DNA from: Diplonema japonicum
Lineage: Eukaryota > Euglenozoa > Diplonemea > Diplonemida > Diplonemidae
Direction: 5' to 3'
Assembly: GCA_964019335.1 (NCBI GenBank)
Contig: OZ025666.1
Span: 560,501 to 624,500, forward strand
DNA: 64,000 nt
The position numbers were made by a program, and so were the translations under genes. Position 1 is the stretch's first letter, and the number at the start of each line of letters is the position of its first letter. Shown here in pieces: positions 40,701-51,200 of this stretch. The notes below the pieces were generated by a model, which was not told the origin of the DNA, made no database searches, and saw only the letters and a program-made list of their open reading frames with translations.

Positions 40701-43700
40701 GAGCACCGAGAAGTGGTGGTCGGCGTGGAAGAACTTCACCTTTAAAAACGAGTTCGGAGGGATGGCGCCGTGGCAGAGGCTCGCACACTTGAAGAGTGAG
40801 AACATCCCCGCATTGACGGCAGAGGAGGAACAGGTGTCCCAGCCTCTTCAAACAATGCTAGGTGCCATCTACGATGCAGTGTTGGTGCACCTCATGAACC
40901 ACGTGGCGCCGACTGCATGGGAGACGCTTCGTACTGAGATGTGCAATGACCTCCTCAAGACGCGAATCAAGCGCGTAGCAAGCATCCTCAGCACGTCATA
41001 CAGCGCAGCAGATGTGGTGCTTCTGCAGGACGCACCTGCGGACTTCGTCAAATTCGTGAAGAGCTCGCCCATTCCAGACTACTTCGATGTCTATTCACCC
41101 GAACGCCAAGGGAGTGCGAACTCCGTTATTTTCCTCAGAAAAGGGAAGTTCGAAAACGTGGCAGAAGCGACGAGTGACGTTGCGAGACACCTTTCCCCCT
41201 TGGCGCGAGAAGCCCTCTTGGATGGAGAACTTCTTGCGGTCACTGCCACAGGGCTGACATCCGGGGAGAAGTACCTGCTTACGTCTTTCCGTGCGACTGC
41301 TCAGCGCAACATTCTTTTATCTGTTCAGGACGCCATCAAGAAGCACGCTGACCAGAACCACATCAAGCACCACATCCTTGGTGCCGAAACGGCGGCCCTT
41401 GAGAACCCAACTGCGGGCGACATCGACATGAGCGCTATCACCGCGTACATCGCAGAGAATGGCCTTGGCACTTCCTTCGGCCCTCGCCCTGACCCTATGA
41501 ATGTCACCATGCTCACAGGTCGCACATACTTGCAACCCAGAACGAACAAAGCCCTCCAATATAAGGAGATCTCTTCCAAGGGGGAGAGCGGTCTCAAGGA
41601 TCTAATCTTCTTCCCATACTCCCACTTTTCGTCCGTGCTGACGACGAAGGACAACACTGGTCGCAGGGTGTTTGCTGAAGAGACTATTTTCCCCACGGCA
41701 GAGTTCCCCTCCATGCACAGCATCACAAGCACCATTCTGCAGCACAAGGCACGCCCGGCGCTGCCTGCCGCCAACTCATCTGACATCAGTACCGCGACGT
41801 GGAACATTGCCGCTGTGAACAACAACCCTTTCGAGTACTGGATCTCCGGTACAGAGGAGTACAACAAGCTGATGGACAACGTTGCCAACTTCATCACGTC
41901 GCCTGGGGAGCTGGACATCCCTGTTTCGAAGGTGTTCACGCAAGACATGTGGGAGGACTTAAAGCAGACGATGAAGCAAATCGGGTGGGAAGGAGTGGAC
42001 AAAGTGGGTACTCTGTGGGAAGAGAACTACAAGGGAAGGCGCATCATCTCGGAGCTGATGAAGGATGCCTCCATTGGGAAGAAGCGATTGGCGTCGATGC
42101 CTGACCGTGTTACCAACACCATTGTCACGACTACAGGCCTCGCCATGCGACCCACTGTCATCAACTGCTACGAGGGGAGCATCGCACAGATGGACAAGTG
42201 GTGGAGTGCATGGAAGAACTTTATGTTCCACACGACTGTTTCCGTGCCGTCTAAGGGTTCAGCTAAAAGCTTGCTTGTTGCAAAGCTGTTGAAGCCCATC
42301 AAGCGTGCTAAGTACCCTGCGGTGACAGAAGAGGAAGAGGCGATCAGTTTACCTTTACAGACATTGGTAGGGGCCATATTTGATGCTATTCTGGTCCACA
42401 TTATGAACCATGCCGCCTCCAACGGGTGGGAACGTATACGGGCTGAGATGTGCGACAAGCTGAACCTCAACAAGGAGGTCAATCTTGCGGAGATTATCAA
42501 CAGAAGCTACTACACCTCAGATGTCCTGTTTTTGCAAGAAGTGGGGTCTGGGCTGTTGAAGATCCCTCTACTGTCGTCGGACTTTACGATCCGCAAGCCT
42601 GAGAAGTGGGACTCGGCGCGTAACCAGAACTCTGTCATCCTGCTAAGGAAGCACGAATGGAGCCACGTTAAGGAGGTTACGACTCGCGTCATGCAGCACA
42701 TCGCAGGCAGCGCCCCTGTCGCAGACGGTGACCTGTTCGTGCTTGCAGCCTCGAGGATCGAGAACGGAGTACCCGTCAGGTATCTCTTTGCCTCCTTCCA
42801 CGGTGACACAAACGGCCTCGCCACGATCCCCGTGGTGGAGGCAGTGCACAAGTACGCCTCGTCATTGACACCACACCACAAGCTTGTTTTCGGAATGGAT
42901 GCGAACACATACCAGCACCCATCCCCAGACCAGCAGGGCTTGGAAGACTTTGCAAAGTTCTATGTCAGCAAGAACCTCACAACATGCTACGGCGACAACC
43001 CGAACCCTGCGAACTACACTACGTTCCACGCCAGGACACACTTGCAGACACAGCTGAACAAGGCAGTTGCTATCAAGGACAGGGATGAGCTCGGGGACAA
43101 GAACCCCAAGGACAACATCATGTTCTTCAAGAAGGACTTTGTGACTGTTTCCACTACCAAGGACAACACGGGCAATAGACGCTACGAGGAAGGGATGGTG
43201 TTCCCCACCTTGGCCTTCCCTTCGGACCACGGCATCACAAGCACGGTGCTGAGGCCGAACGAAGCGAAGAAGAAGAAGTTGTCGATGGTGTCGTGGGACA
43301 CAAGTCCTATCATGCATGCGCTTGACTACCCAGCACATGAGCTGCCTGACTACGACACGATGGAGGAAGAGTGGAAGAAGGGGATCACAGCCACGACGTT
43401 GGTAAACACAATCCTGACAAGCGAGATGGTCGAAGAACTGAGAACAAAGGTGGGCGCGATGCACTGGGACGTGTCGAACGTGGACCACACGTGGGAGAGC
43501 ATTAAGTCGAACACCATTGCAGAGTTCTACGAGAGACGGAAGCGATGCGGCGTGGCGGACAGCGTGACGCGTCAGGTTGGCGAGAAAAGAAGACCCAGCG
43601 TCCTAACATGCACAAGTGGTGGGTGGAAGGAGTGGCTGGAGTACATGTTCACCGCAGGGGAGGACAACGTGGTACCTGCAAGGCTTATCAAAAACAGTGA

Positions 43701-44346
43701 GAAGGGTACGAAAGAAGCAAAGATCGTAAAACTTGCTGCGCTAGACCTGGTGTGGGGACACTTGCATGGGACACTGGACCAAGAAAAGCTCAAAAAGCTG
43801 AAGAAGAATCTGTGCAAAACGTACTCCGCGCAGGACAGAGTGATGTGGGCGCTCGATAAATTTAAGGCGGCTAATTTTGTGGCGCTGCAGGGCGTTGGGA
43901 AGAATGATGTCGTGCCACAGTTGTACGACAAGTACGATGTGGGCGGGCGTTGCATGGTGTTGTTGAAGAAGGGTGTTTTTAAGAATGTGGAAAAGGTGTC
44001 ATTGAAGCAGAACATCACAGCTCTTTCTGTGGTATACAAGGAAACAGGGCTGCTGCTTACCTCCATCGATTCCATGTGGAAGGCAGACACTTTGGTGAAC
44101 TACGCGTTGAACAATCAGCTCCTCCTCGTCTTCGGTGCACGCGACGCTGTCCTTGACGCAGTAACCCAAGACCTCACAGCCCACACCTCGAACCCCTCTG
44201 AGAAATCTATTTTCAGCACCGGCATCGTAGAGCCCCCATCCGGTATCTTCTCTTACAACCCTCTGGTCGAGACCGACTCTTACGACACGACTGCTCTCCA
44301 ACTCCCCTCTCACCACCAGCTCCTTGCTGCGAAGGTTGTTCTTTAA
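37799..44346 (+). CDS. Secretory/membrane protein with four tandem EEP-fold domains
   Basis: Exons are 37799-37922, 37963-38054, 38091-38162, 38210-38335 and 38368-44346 (introns 32-47 nt); 2130 residues. A signal peptide or anchor (MKTQTLVLFGIILGFLCFGY) is followed by a coiled coil (~40-260) and four endonuclease/exonuclease/phosphatase-like domains at ~272-765, 786-1266, 1281-1766 and 1777-2130. Domains 1 and 3 keep the catalytic set: WNIAAVNNNPFEYW, FLQEV (Glu521; Glu1529), FHGD (His607), GMDANTY (Asp640/Asn642; Asp1649) and SDHGIT (Asp749-His750; Asp1758-His1759). Domain 2 has changed all of these (LQDA, FRAT, GAETAAL, SMHSIT), and domain 4 too (LQGV, TSID, FGARDAV, SHHQLL). So active and apparently dead domains alternate. 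EEP enzymes cut nucleic acids or phospho-esters; the substrate here is unknown. The N-terminus points outside the cytosol. Confidence 0.85.
38770..39191 (+). repeat. 422-bp segment of EEP domain 1 identical to domain 3
   Basis: This segment matches 41797-42218 without a difference I could find (offset 3027). Further shorter blocks match farther on (about 39279-39400 with 42296-42417, and 39760-40150 with 42780-43167), separated by clearly divergent stretches. The mosaic pattern points to gene conversion between domains. Confidence 0.85.
41797..42218 (+). repeat. 422-bp segment of EEP domain 3 identical to domain 1
   Basis: Partner of 38770-39191. Immediately after it the two domains diverge sharply for about 80 bases before identity resumes. 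Confidence 0.85.
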
Positions 44347-44674
44347 ATAGTGTTTCTCTTTTTTTGGTAGATGAGGCAAGGGGGGGCGTCTCGAAAACTC
44401 TTCCTTTGACTCATTTTTTACTTTTTTTAACCGGAAGGCGGAGGAGGAGGGTGGGGGGGGGATATCAAGCTTGAAAAGGACGAGAGTTGGTTACTCTGGA
44501 TAAGATTAAGGCATCTTTCTTAGGCTCTCGCTCTTTTTTTTTTTCCTCTTCCCTTCTCTCTTTCTTTTCGTTGTTTTTTTTTCTTGCTATCTCCCCCCCC
44601 CATTTTTAATTTTCGGTAGAAACAACACACCTGCATAGGACAAAAGAAAAGAGAGCGACCAATACACCGCAACA
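44347..44674. other. Intergenic with a dispersed-motif copy
   Basis: Contains, at 44366-44415, a copy of a ~50-bp motif also found in the HECT gene's long intron. The rest is T- and C-rich. No gene seen. Confidence 0.55.
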
Positions 44675-45436
44675 ATGCCGCCTCAGAAGGTGACAGTCGA
44701 GTCGACTGAGAAAAGGGACGAGCTTAGGGAGTTTAGACAACAGCTGAATATGAAGAAGAGGAAGCGGCACGCGGAGTGGGCAGCTGTTGAAGTAACAGAT
44801 AGATTTACCGATAGGAATTTTTTATTGACGCTGGTAACATCTGAGGCTGTGTTCACTCTCGATGGGGAGAATGCCGTGGCACTTCATGACTATTGGTGGG
44901 ACATCATGAGTTTGCTACCCAACATCAGTATCGCTAGTGGAATCTGCTCAATTTCCTTTGTGGAAGGCACTCTACAGCTATGGCCCAACGGCGCTGTGAA
45001 GTGTTACATGAACAAGAACACCTCCCCTGGCAGCGACATCACCGGCCTTTTCGTCATGCAACGTTTAGGGACATTTCTCAAATCATTCAAATGCGGGGAA
45101 CAGGAAACGAGGCCTTTTGCAAAGCTCAATATCATGCGTTTCAAAGTAACCCACTTGACCATGAAGTTCACTCCAGTACATGCACGCATTGACCTATACA
45201 TCCTCTCCAAGCTTGTCGGTACCTGCATCGCCCTCCGCCACCTCGTGTGGACACACGAAGGAACAAAGTACAACACAAGCGCCACAGGGAACACTACCAT
45301 CTCCAGACGAGTAGCGATCACCGACCCACAAGAATTCCTTTCACACTATGAAACATTCAAAAAGTACCTCAAGGACTACTTACTACCCCTCCTTATGCAA
45401 AGCGACATGACGCAGACCAGGGGAAGGGATTTCTAA
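44675..45436 (+). CDS. Unknown protein, 253 residues
   Basis: Single exon. The first ~35 residues are charged and basic (RQQLNMKKRKRHAEW). The rest alternates hydrophobic strands and helices without a membrane segment, including ISFVEGTLQLWPNGAVKCYM (~90-109) and a second strand-rich part (FKVTHLTMKFTPVHARIDL). The strand-strand pattern faintly recalls a TBP-like fold, but I see no conserved motif and do not assign it. It lies 93 bases before the first RRM-like gene on the same strand. Confidence 0.7.
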   Translation: MPPQKVTVESTEKRDELREFRQQLNMKKRKRHAEWAAVEVTDRFTDRNFLLTLVTSEAVFTLDGENAVALHDYWWDIMSLLPNISIASGICSISFVEGTLQLWPNGAVKCYMNKNTSPGSDITGLFVMQRLGTFLKSFKCGEQETRPFAKLNIMRFKVTHLTMKFTPVHARIDLYILSKLVGTCIALRHLVWTHEGTKYNTSATGNTTISRRVAITDPQEFLSHYETFKKYLKDYLLPLLMQSDMTQTRGRDF

Positions 45437-45529
45437 CTCAAACTACTTACTATTTTCATACGCCTTCCTACCAATACACCTCAGGGGGATCTTTTTTTTC
45501 CTGGGGGGTTTTTTTTTCTCAAGCTTAAG

Positions 45530-47224
45530 ATGACTTATAACATGCATTGGGTGACGGAGAACATTGTCTCCAGCAGCGATGTGTTGTCTGCGCTGAACGC
45601 TTTGGACGACCAGCAGATTGCGGAGCTGCTCCCCACAAGGCAGGGACGCTCTCAGCAGATCGAGATCACTTTGATGAAGAAGAGCAGGGCAAGCAGTGTG
45701 GGAGCGAACATGGGAAGCAGCACCGCTTCCACTCTTGGCTACAGTGATGACTCTGACAGCGGTTCCACAGGGTCGGGAACACCCCCTACGAAGCCCCTCT
45801 CTGTCAACATGGAGCTGCAGAAGCCTTCTAGGAGGCGCTTGTCCACAAAGCAGCATGAGACAGCAGCTAGGGCTCTTCAGCAGAGGATGAAGGAGATGAA
45901 GGATCAGAAGCTGGAGAGCAGCGTTGATGGGAAGCCTGCTGCTGTGACTGCTGCTGTGATCACGTTCATGATGGCTATGCTGTCGTGCCCGCTGAGCCCT
46001 TGCATGCCTCCTACGCACCTGCACCTGTCGCGCCTTCCCATCGGGACCGGGCACAGCATCGTGATCGACGCATTGAGGAGGGAGTGGCCTGACCACGAGT
46101 TCGACATCAAGCTGCACGTGTACCAGAAGACGCGCCACGTGAGCGGGGTAGCTGCGGTGACGCCTGGTCTTGGGGTGGACGAGCTGGAGGCGATCCGCAG
46201 GAGGACGGACACCCTGTACCTCCCTCTTGCAGACAGCGGGGACAAGATGATCGTTGAGGAGAGCAAGCGGGACAGGGACGCGCACCTCATGGCAAAGTAC
46301 CAGAAGATGGTGTTGCAGGGCCTCGGGATGGAGGTTCCCGGGATGGCTCCCTTGACACCGACAGTGCGCGAGATCGTGGAGTCTCCGATCGTGTACCTGC
46401 GGGTGATGGGGGACAGGGCGCAGTCGAACGGGCTGCTGAGCCACGTGAGCGACATCAAGGACGAGGGACTCATCTACATCCTGGACAGGTTCCCTGCGAC
46501 GGAGGACGGGATGCCCCTCTCGCACGCTGTTCGTCTGATCGCCCCGGACAAGAGCGCGAACAGGCAGCACATGCACCGTTCCCACTTCGGGAGGGCGTAC
46601 TTCTTGGAGTGCGTGGATGCTGAGTCGGCGGCTGCGACGATGCACGCTATCCAGCGCGACTCGGTGCAGAACGTGGACGGGATGCGCTTCAGTCTGCACG
46701 TGGAGATGAAGAAGCCGTCGGGGAGCGGGAGCGGGAGGCTCTTCGAACAGGACCCCCAAAAGAGGCAGCACGTGGAGAAGAGGCTCCAGACCGCGAAGGA
46801 GGTTGTTGAAGGCCTGCAGCACCAGACATGTGGTTGCCTCCTCCCCGAGAGGCACACCATGGCGATGCACGGCCTCTTCGCCTTCAACAGGGGTTACAGG
46901 AACATCAATAACATCAGCCCCATCCCCAGGCTTGAGACTGTCACCAAGTATGTTGTCCTTTCCCAAAATAAAAGAAACAATTTAATTTTTAAAAAAAAAA
47001 CAGCTACACCGAGTCCAACTACTGCGAGTCCTTCATGGGGGACGCAGTGTCCATTGTGGGCACAGACTACGGGACAGAGGTCTCGGAGTACGAGTCTTAC
47101 CAGGTATGCTGCCACCGCAAGGCGTAATCAACAACCACAACAACAGCCTTACTCGTCTGGCTACGGGTTTCCTATGCCCTACTGGCAGGCCTTCGACAGC
47201 AGCAGCACTAGATCTTACGCCTAG
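45530..47224 (+). CDS. RRM-like protein, copy A
   Basis: Exons are 45530-46947, 47004-47103 and 47147-47224; 531 residues. After a Ser/Gly-rich N-terminus (~50-110), strand-helix modules resemble divergent RNA-recognition motifs: HLHLSRLPIG (~165) could be an RNP2-like strand, and GRAYFLECVDAESAAATMHA (~354) with DGMRFSLHVEMKK resembles RNP1 and the last strand. The spliced C-terminus is Tyr/Ser/Gly-rich (GTDYGTEVSEYESYQ, SSGYGFP), as in RNA-binding proteins. Introns are GTATGT...AAAACAG (56 nt) and GTATGC...CAACAG (43 nt); together they are 99 nt, so the final frame is unchanged without splicing but the middle becomes nonsense-like. RRM identity is tentative. Confidence 0.75.
   Translation: MTYNMHWVTENIVSSSDVLSALNALDDQQIAELLPTRQGRSQQIEITLMKKSRASSVGANMGSSTASTLGYSDDSDSGSTGSGTPPTKPLSVNMELQKPSRRRLSTKQHETAARALQQRMKEMKDQKLESSVDGKPAAVTAAVITFMMAMLSCPLSPCMPPTHLHLSRLPIGTGHSIVIDALRREWPDHEFDIKLHVYQKTRHVSGVAAVTPGLGVDELEAIRRRTDTLYLPLADSGDKMIVEESKRDRDAHLMAKYQKMVLQGLGMEVPGMAPLTPTVREIVESPIVYLRVMGDRAQSNGLLSHVSDIKDEGLIYILDRFPATEDGMPLSHAVRLIAPDKSANRQHMHRSHFGRAYFLECVDAESAAATMHAIQRDSVQNVDGMRFSLHVEMKKPSGSGSGRLFEQDPQKRQHVEKRLQTAKEVVEGLQHQTCGCLLPERHTMAMHGLFAFNRGYRNINNISPIPRLETVTKYVVLSQNKRNNLIFKKKTATPSPTTASPSWGTQCPLWAQTTGQRSRSTSLTRYAATARRNQQPQQQPYSSGYGFPMPYWQAFDSSSTRSYA
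45542..47174 (+). repeat. Near-identical duplicated segment, copy A
   Basis: Matches 51788-53429 including both introns. The only differences I noted are a ~110-base divergent island after the shared Met-Glu-Leu-Gln (about 45825-45935) and a G/A change at about 46422. Identity stops abruptly where the C-terminal tails diverge. Confidence 0.9.
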
Positions 47225-48227
47225 CGTTGCTGCATAAGGAGAAAAAAACAGCCACTGATAGCCGGTAGCGAAGTTAATTAATTTTCTGTAAAAAGAGGAA
47301 AAAGGGGAAATAAAAATGATACCTTTTTATTTCCTCGTTCATTGGTTTTTTACTCTCGAAAAAAGAGAGAATTATAAAAAGGGTGTTGCCTTCTATCGCG
47401 GCCCGATTATTTTTAGTTTCTTCCGCCTCTCCTGGGTGATGGATTGTTACCATTTCCATCAGTTGGTAAGAATGAGAGTTTATTTACGCTTCATATTTCC
47501 AAATAGCCAGCTGGGCACGTACTCCCAAAGTTCTTAAGTTCTTAACTAAATGTTTTGAAGAGTTTTATGGAATTGCCTTGGAGAGCTGGACAAGAATATA
47601 TATATGAAGTATATTTTAAGCAGTTTTTCTCCTTGACATACATTTGCTACGCTTTTTTCGCCCTTTCACACTTCACATATTTATTTTCTCTTTTTTCCAT
47701 TTACCACATCTTTTTTCTTTTAGCTTTATCTCCACATTTTCTTCCAATAAAGTCCTTCCCCTTCCATTGTAGCTGGGTTGGTTTTGGTAAAGCTGACCAA
47801 CCAGCCTCGTCTCTGCCTCTCGACATTGTCCGAGGGAAGAAAAAGAAAAAGAAAAGGAACAAAGATGTCATCACTAGCCTAGAAGAAATACAAAGAAGAA
47901 AAGAAAGGAAGGGGCCGTCTCGGAAAAGGGTTGTTGCATCTGCTTGTTTAAAAGCAAGGCAGCACGAAGCACCCTTTTTTTTCTTTTTCTTTTTTCCTTC
48001 TTGTTTTGTGCATCTTTCTTTTCCCCCGGAGGTGTTTTAAAAAGAATTTACAAAACCGGAGGCAGGGACAGTGGAGGGGGGGAAAACCGCAAACGAAAAA
48101 AGAAAAAAAGAAAGAAAAGAAAACCCACCACCCACTTTTAGCTTCTTTTCCCTTTATTATTATTATTATTAAGATTTCTCTTTATCGTGTTGTGCCACCC
48201 TTTGCAGGGCTTCCTCCCCACGGGGGA
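47225..48227. other. Intergenic region
   Basis: Mostly AT-rich, with a mixed stretch at 47330-47620 and long A/G tracts. A fragment of the dispersed GGGG-CGTCTC motif is at about 47911-47927. A pyrimidine tract ending TTTGCAG at 48207 is the probable acceptor of the next gene. No gene seen. Confidence 0.55.
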
Positions 48228-51200
48228 ATGGAAAATGCAAACCTAGAACGGCAGGTGCTGCAAAGAGAGCTCGTTGAGATCAGCTGGGATGGTGAATATG
48301 TAGGCGCGCGGATAGGAATGAAATCTCGTTCGATATGCTGCCAGCTTCGGGAGACAAAACGCCGTTCGCTGAAGGGACCTGACGCCGTCACGATTCAAAA
48401 AGCAGCAGCAATTGAAGAGAAGATGAACAGTGAACGGCCCATCCGGGAGGGAGACAAGGGCTGCTTCAGCATCGCAGTTCTTTTTCGCATGCTGCAGGAG
48501 AGCGACCTTGCCAAGCGCTACGCGTCCCTCAGTGTCTGGAGGTGCTTTCGCGACATCTTAACGTGTATATTTGTGGACTGGACCGATGCTGACGACGTCC
48601 TCTTCACTCGCAACACTGTACCACACACCATCATCAACCATTTGCAGGGCAAGCACACATATAAGGATGCATGCTGTACACTCTCCAAATCCAACGATGA
48701 CTCCTCCAGTCTCACACAGCGTCTCGAAGGTGTGTTCAGATCCCGAGCAGACGGCATCATCGACCGTATACACAGCTCAATGGCACAGCGTGTTACAACC
48801 TTCACACACGTCAGCAACATGGTGCTCATGATGCTGCTTGCGTGGCGTGGATTTGTTAGAAAGCAACGGTACATTCGCAAGCAGCGTAGCAGGCTACTCA
48901 AGACGCAGGAAGGCCTCCGGTTGTACAAGGTGTTCTCCGCATGGAGGCGTTTCGCAATATACGAGCACCTCGAGACAAAGCACTCGGCGAAGTCCAACAC
49001 GAGGGACGTCCTCTTGGCGAGTGTCGCCGAGCAGAATCGTCTTCTAGAAGAGTTGCGTTGTTTGAAGTCGCAGGTTGACACGCAGCAGGACCTCAACACT
49101 CGCCTGCAGCAGAAGCTGGATGAAGAGCTCTCGTCGCATTACATGTTAAACCTCAAGGAGCCTCTCCACGATGACGACGAAGAGCTCATCCACCACGGCA
49201 TCGTGGAGTTCAGGCACATCTCTCCTGCAGAGTGGGGGGAGCTGTGCGATGAAGAACAAGCCCGTGTGAACAGCGAGAGAAGCGACATAGAACAGATCAC
49301 AAATACTACTTTCTGCAAATCGATGTTTCACATGAGCGATGCCATCTCGTACCCTTCCCTTACCACTCTGTCACGGCTTGGCAAGGACTTGCACACAGCC
49401 GCCAGGTCCATCACTAAAGGCGAGTACCCCAAAGGGCACTACACCGTGGTCGGCATGCGCAAGGTCACCTTAGATGAGGCAGACGGAGCGGTCAAGAAGG
49501 GCAGCGGTTACATCAACAAGCGTGAAATCCTCCTCTCATGGGGGAACCTCAGGATTGCGGAAGGCTTTCCACACAGTGACTACGACATCAAGGAATACCG
49601 CCTCACAGCGCACCACCAGACGGTGAACGGGAAGGCCATCTTGTTGCTGCTGCACCTTATTGTCCCATACGACTTCGCAAGGGACATCACCATCGACGAC
49701 ATAGAGGAGATGGATACCGCGCAGCGGTGCAAGAAGGCTGCGAAGATCGTGTCGGCTTTGGGAGTGTTCGAGTACGAGGCGCTGCTGCAAGACTTTAAAG
49801 ACGGCTTGCAGGAAGATTCATATAACCTTCTGTTAGCACAGTGTTTTGTTTTTGAGCACCTCAATAAGGATATGAGGAAGAAGTACGCACAAGCTTTAAA
49901 CAAAGTAGGTGTCCCTGTCCCTGGACTGCTGGCTGCATCAATTGTACCCTCGAAGCTCGAACCTGTGGGATTGTTCCAGAAAGAGTCTTGTAGGAGAAGA
50001 CGGCCGTCGGCGCTGTCAAGGGGAGAAGATGCTGCGGAAGGGATGCGACGTGCCTCACGGCTGCTCGGCATGATTCCGCAGCAGGCACGTTTGTCTTTCA
50101 TGTCAGATCTAAAGGCAGTGCCGTCTGTCCCGCCGCCCATTAACACGCTGCGCTTAGTGTTCCAGCCAGGTGTGGGCATTCAGATGCTAGGCAGGTGCAA
50201 AACAATTTCACAAGAGGTGCAGTGCACCATCGAACCCTCATCCCGGCCCCAGCCAGTGCTGGTAGAGATCAGGTCGGACAGGCGGTTATCTAAAAGAAAA
50301 TCCGGAGCACGCCGGTCCAGCGTGTCAAAGTGTTCATCTATACGGTCGAGTGCCGAGTCAGGCGTCGGGTCGGCCTTCGCCATCGACGAAGCCTTCGGGA
50401 GGTGGCAGAACGACACGTCTTTTGATGAGATCAAACCAGGAAGCTGCAAGGTGCTTCGAACGGCTGAGCAAAAGACGCAAACTGACCCCGTGACCATCGG
50501 TGAGGTGAAGACAAACGAAAACGAACTGCTTCTGATGTGGATCTGCCAGATGGTGTCGTTCTTCTATTCTAAAATAGATGTTTACAGCGAAGGAGTTTAT
50601 GTGCAGCCACCAGCCGCCGAAGATCTTTGCACGACACCTCAAATGGCTGTTTGCGAGGACTCTACATCTCTGCTGTGCATCATGAAGGTATTGTACCAGA
50701 GCAAGGTGTGCTACGAGGACCTGCTGAAGGATGATGACGGGAGGATAGAACGGTTGCTCAGGATCGGCCAAGAGGTGGGAGGTGTAATGGGGGGCGTGAC
50801 AGTACGTGAGATGACTTTTGACAAGAGCCGCATCATGATAGCATACTCGGGGCTGTGGCTGGACTGGGAGCGGATGACGAAGAAACAAAGAAAATCCACC
50901 GAAAGGTCGAAAAAAAGAATTAAGGTCGGCATTGCGCCGCGCGAGAAGGCGTTGCAATTCTGCGAGACTGCTTTCGCAGACTTGAACGTCAGGAGCATGG
51001 AGAAGCTGCTGGTGGTTGTTGCAGACCACGGGACAGCTCTGCACAACATACAGAAATACTACTCCATGCTTGAAGGCCCGTGCCTAACACTTATTGGGCT
51101 GAAGGGGTACATGCAGATGTATCAAGACATTGGGCTTGTGGGCGGCACGTCACTCACAATGATAAGCAAGAGCGACCTTGAAAGAGTGTTCCTGAAGTGT

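Noticed and set aside
45443..46966. Long minus-strand open frame opposite the RRM-like gene (and its twin at 52097-53221)
   Set aside because: It is His/Val/Leu/Arg-rich, the typical shadow of GC3-rich coding DNA, and both copies simply mirror the duplicated + strand gene.
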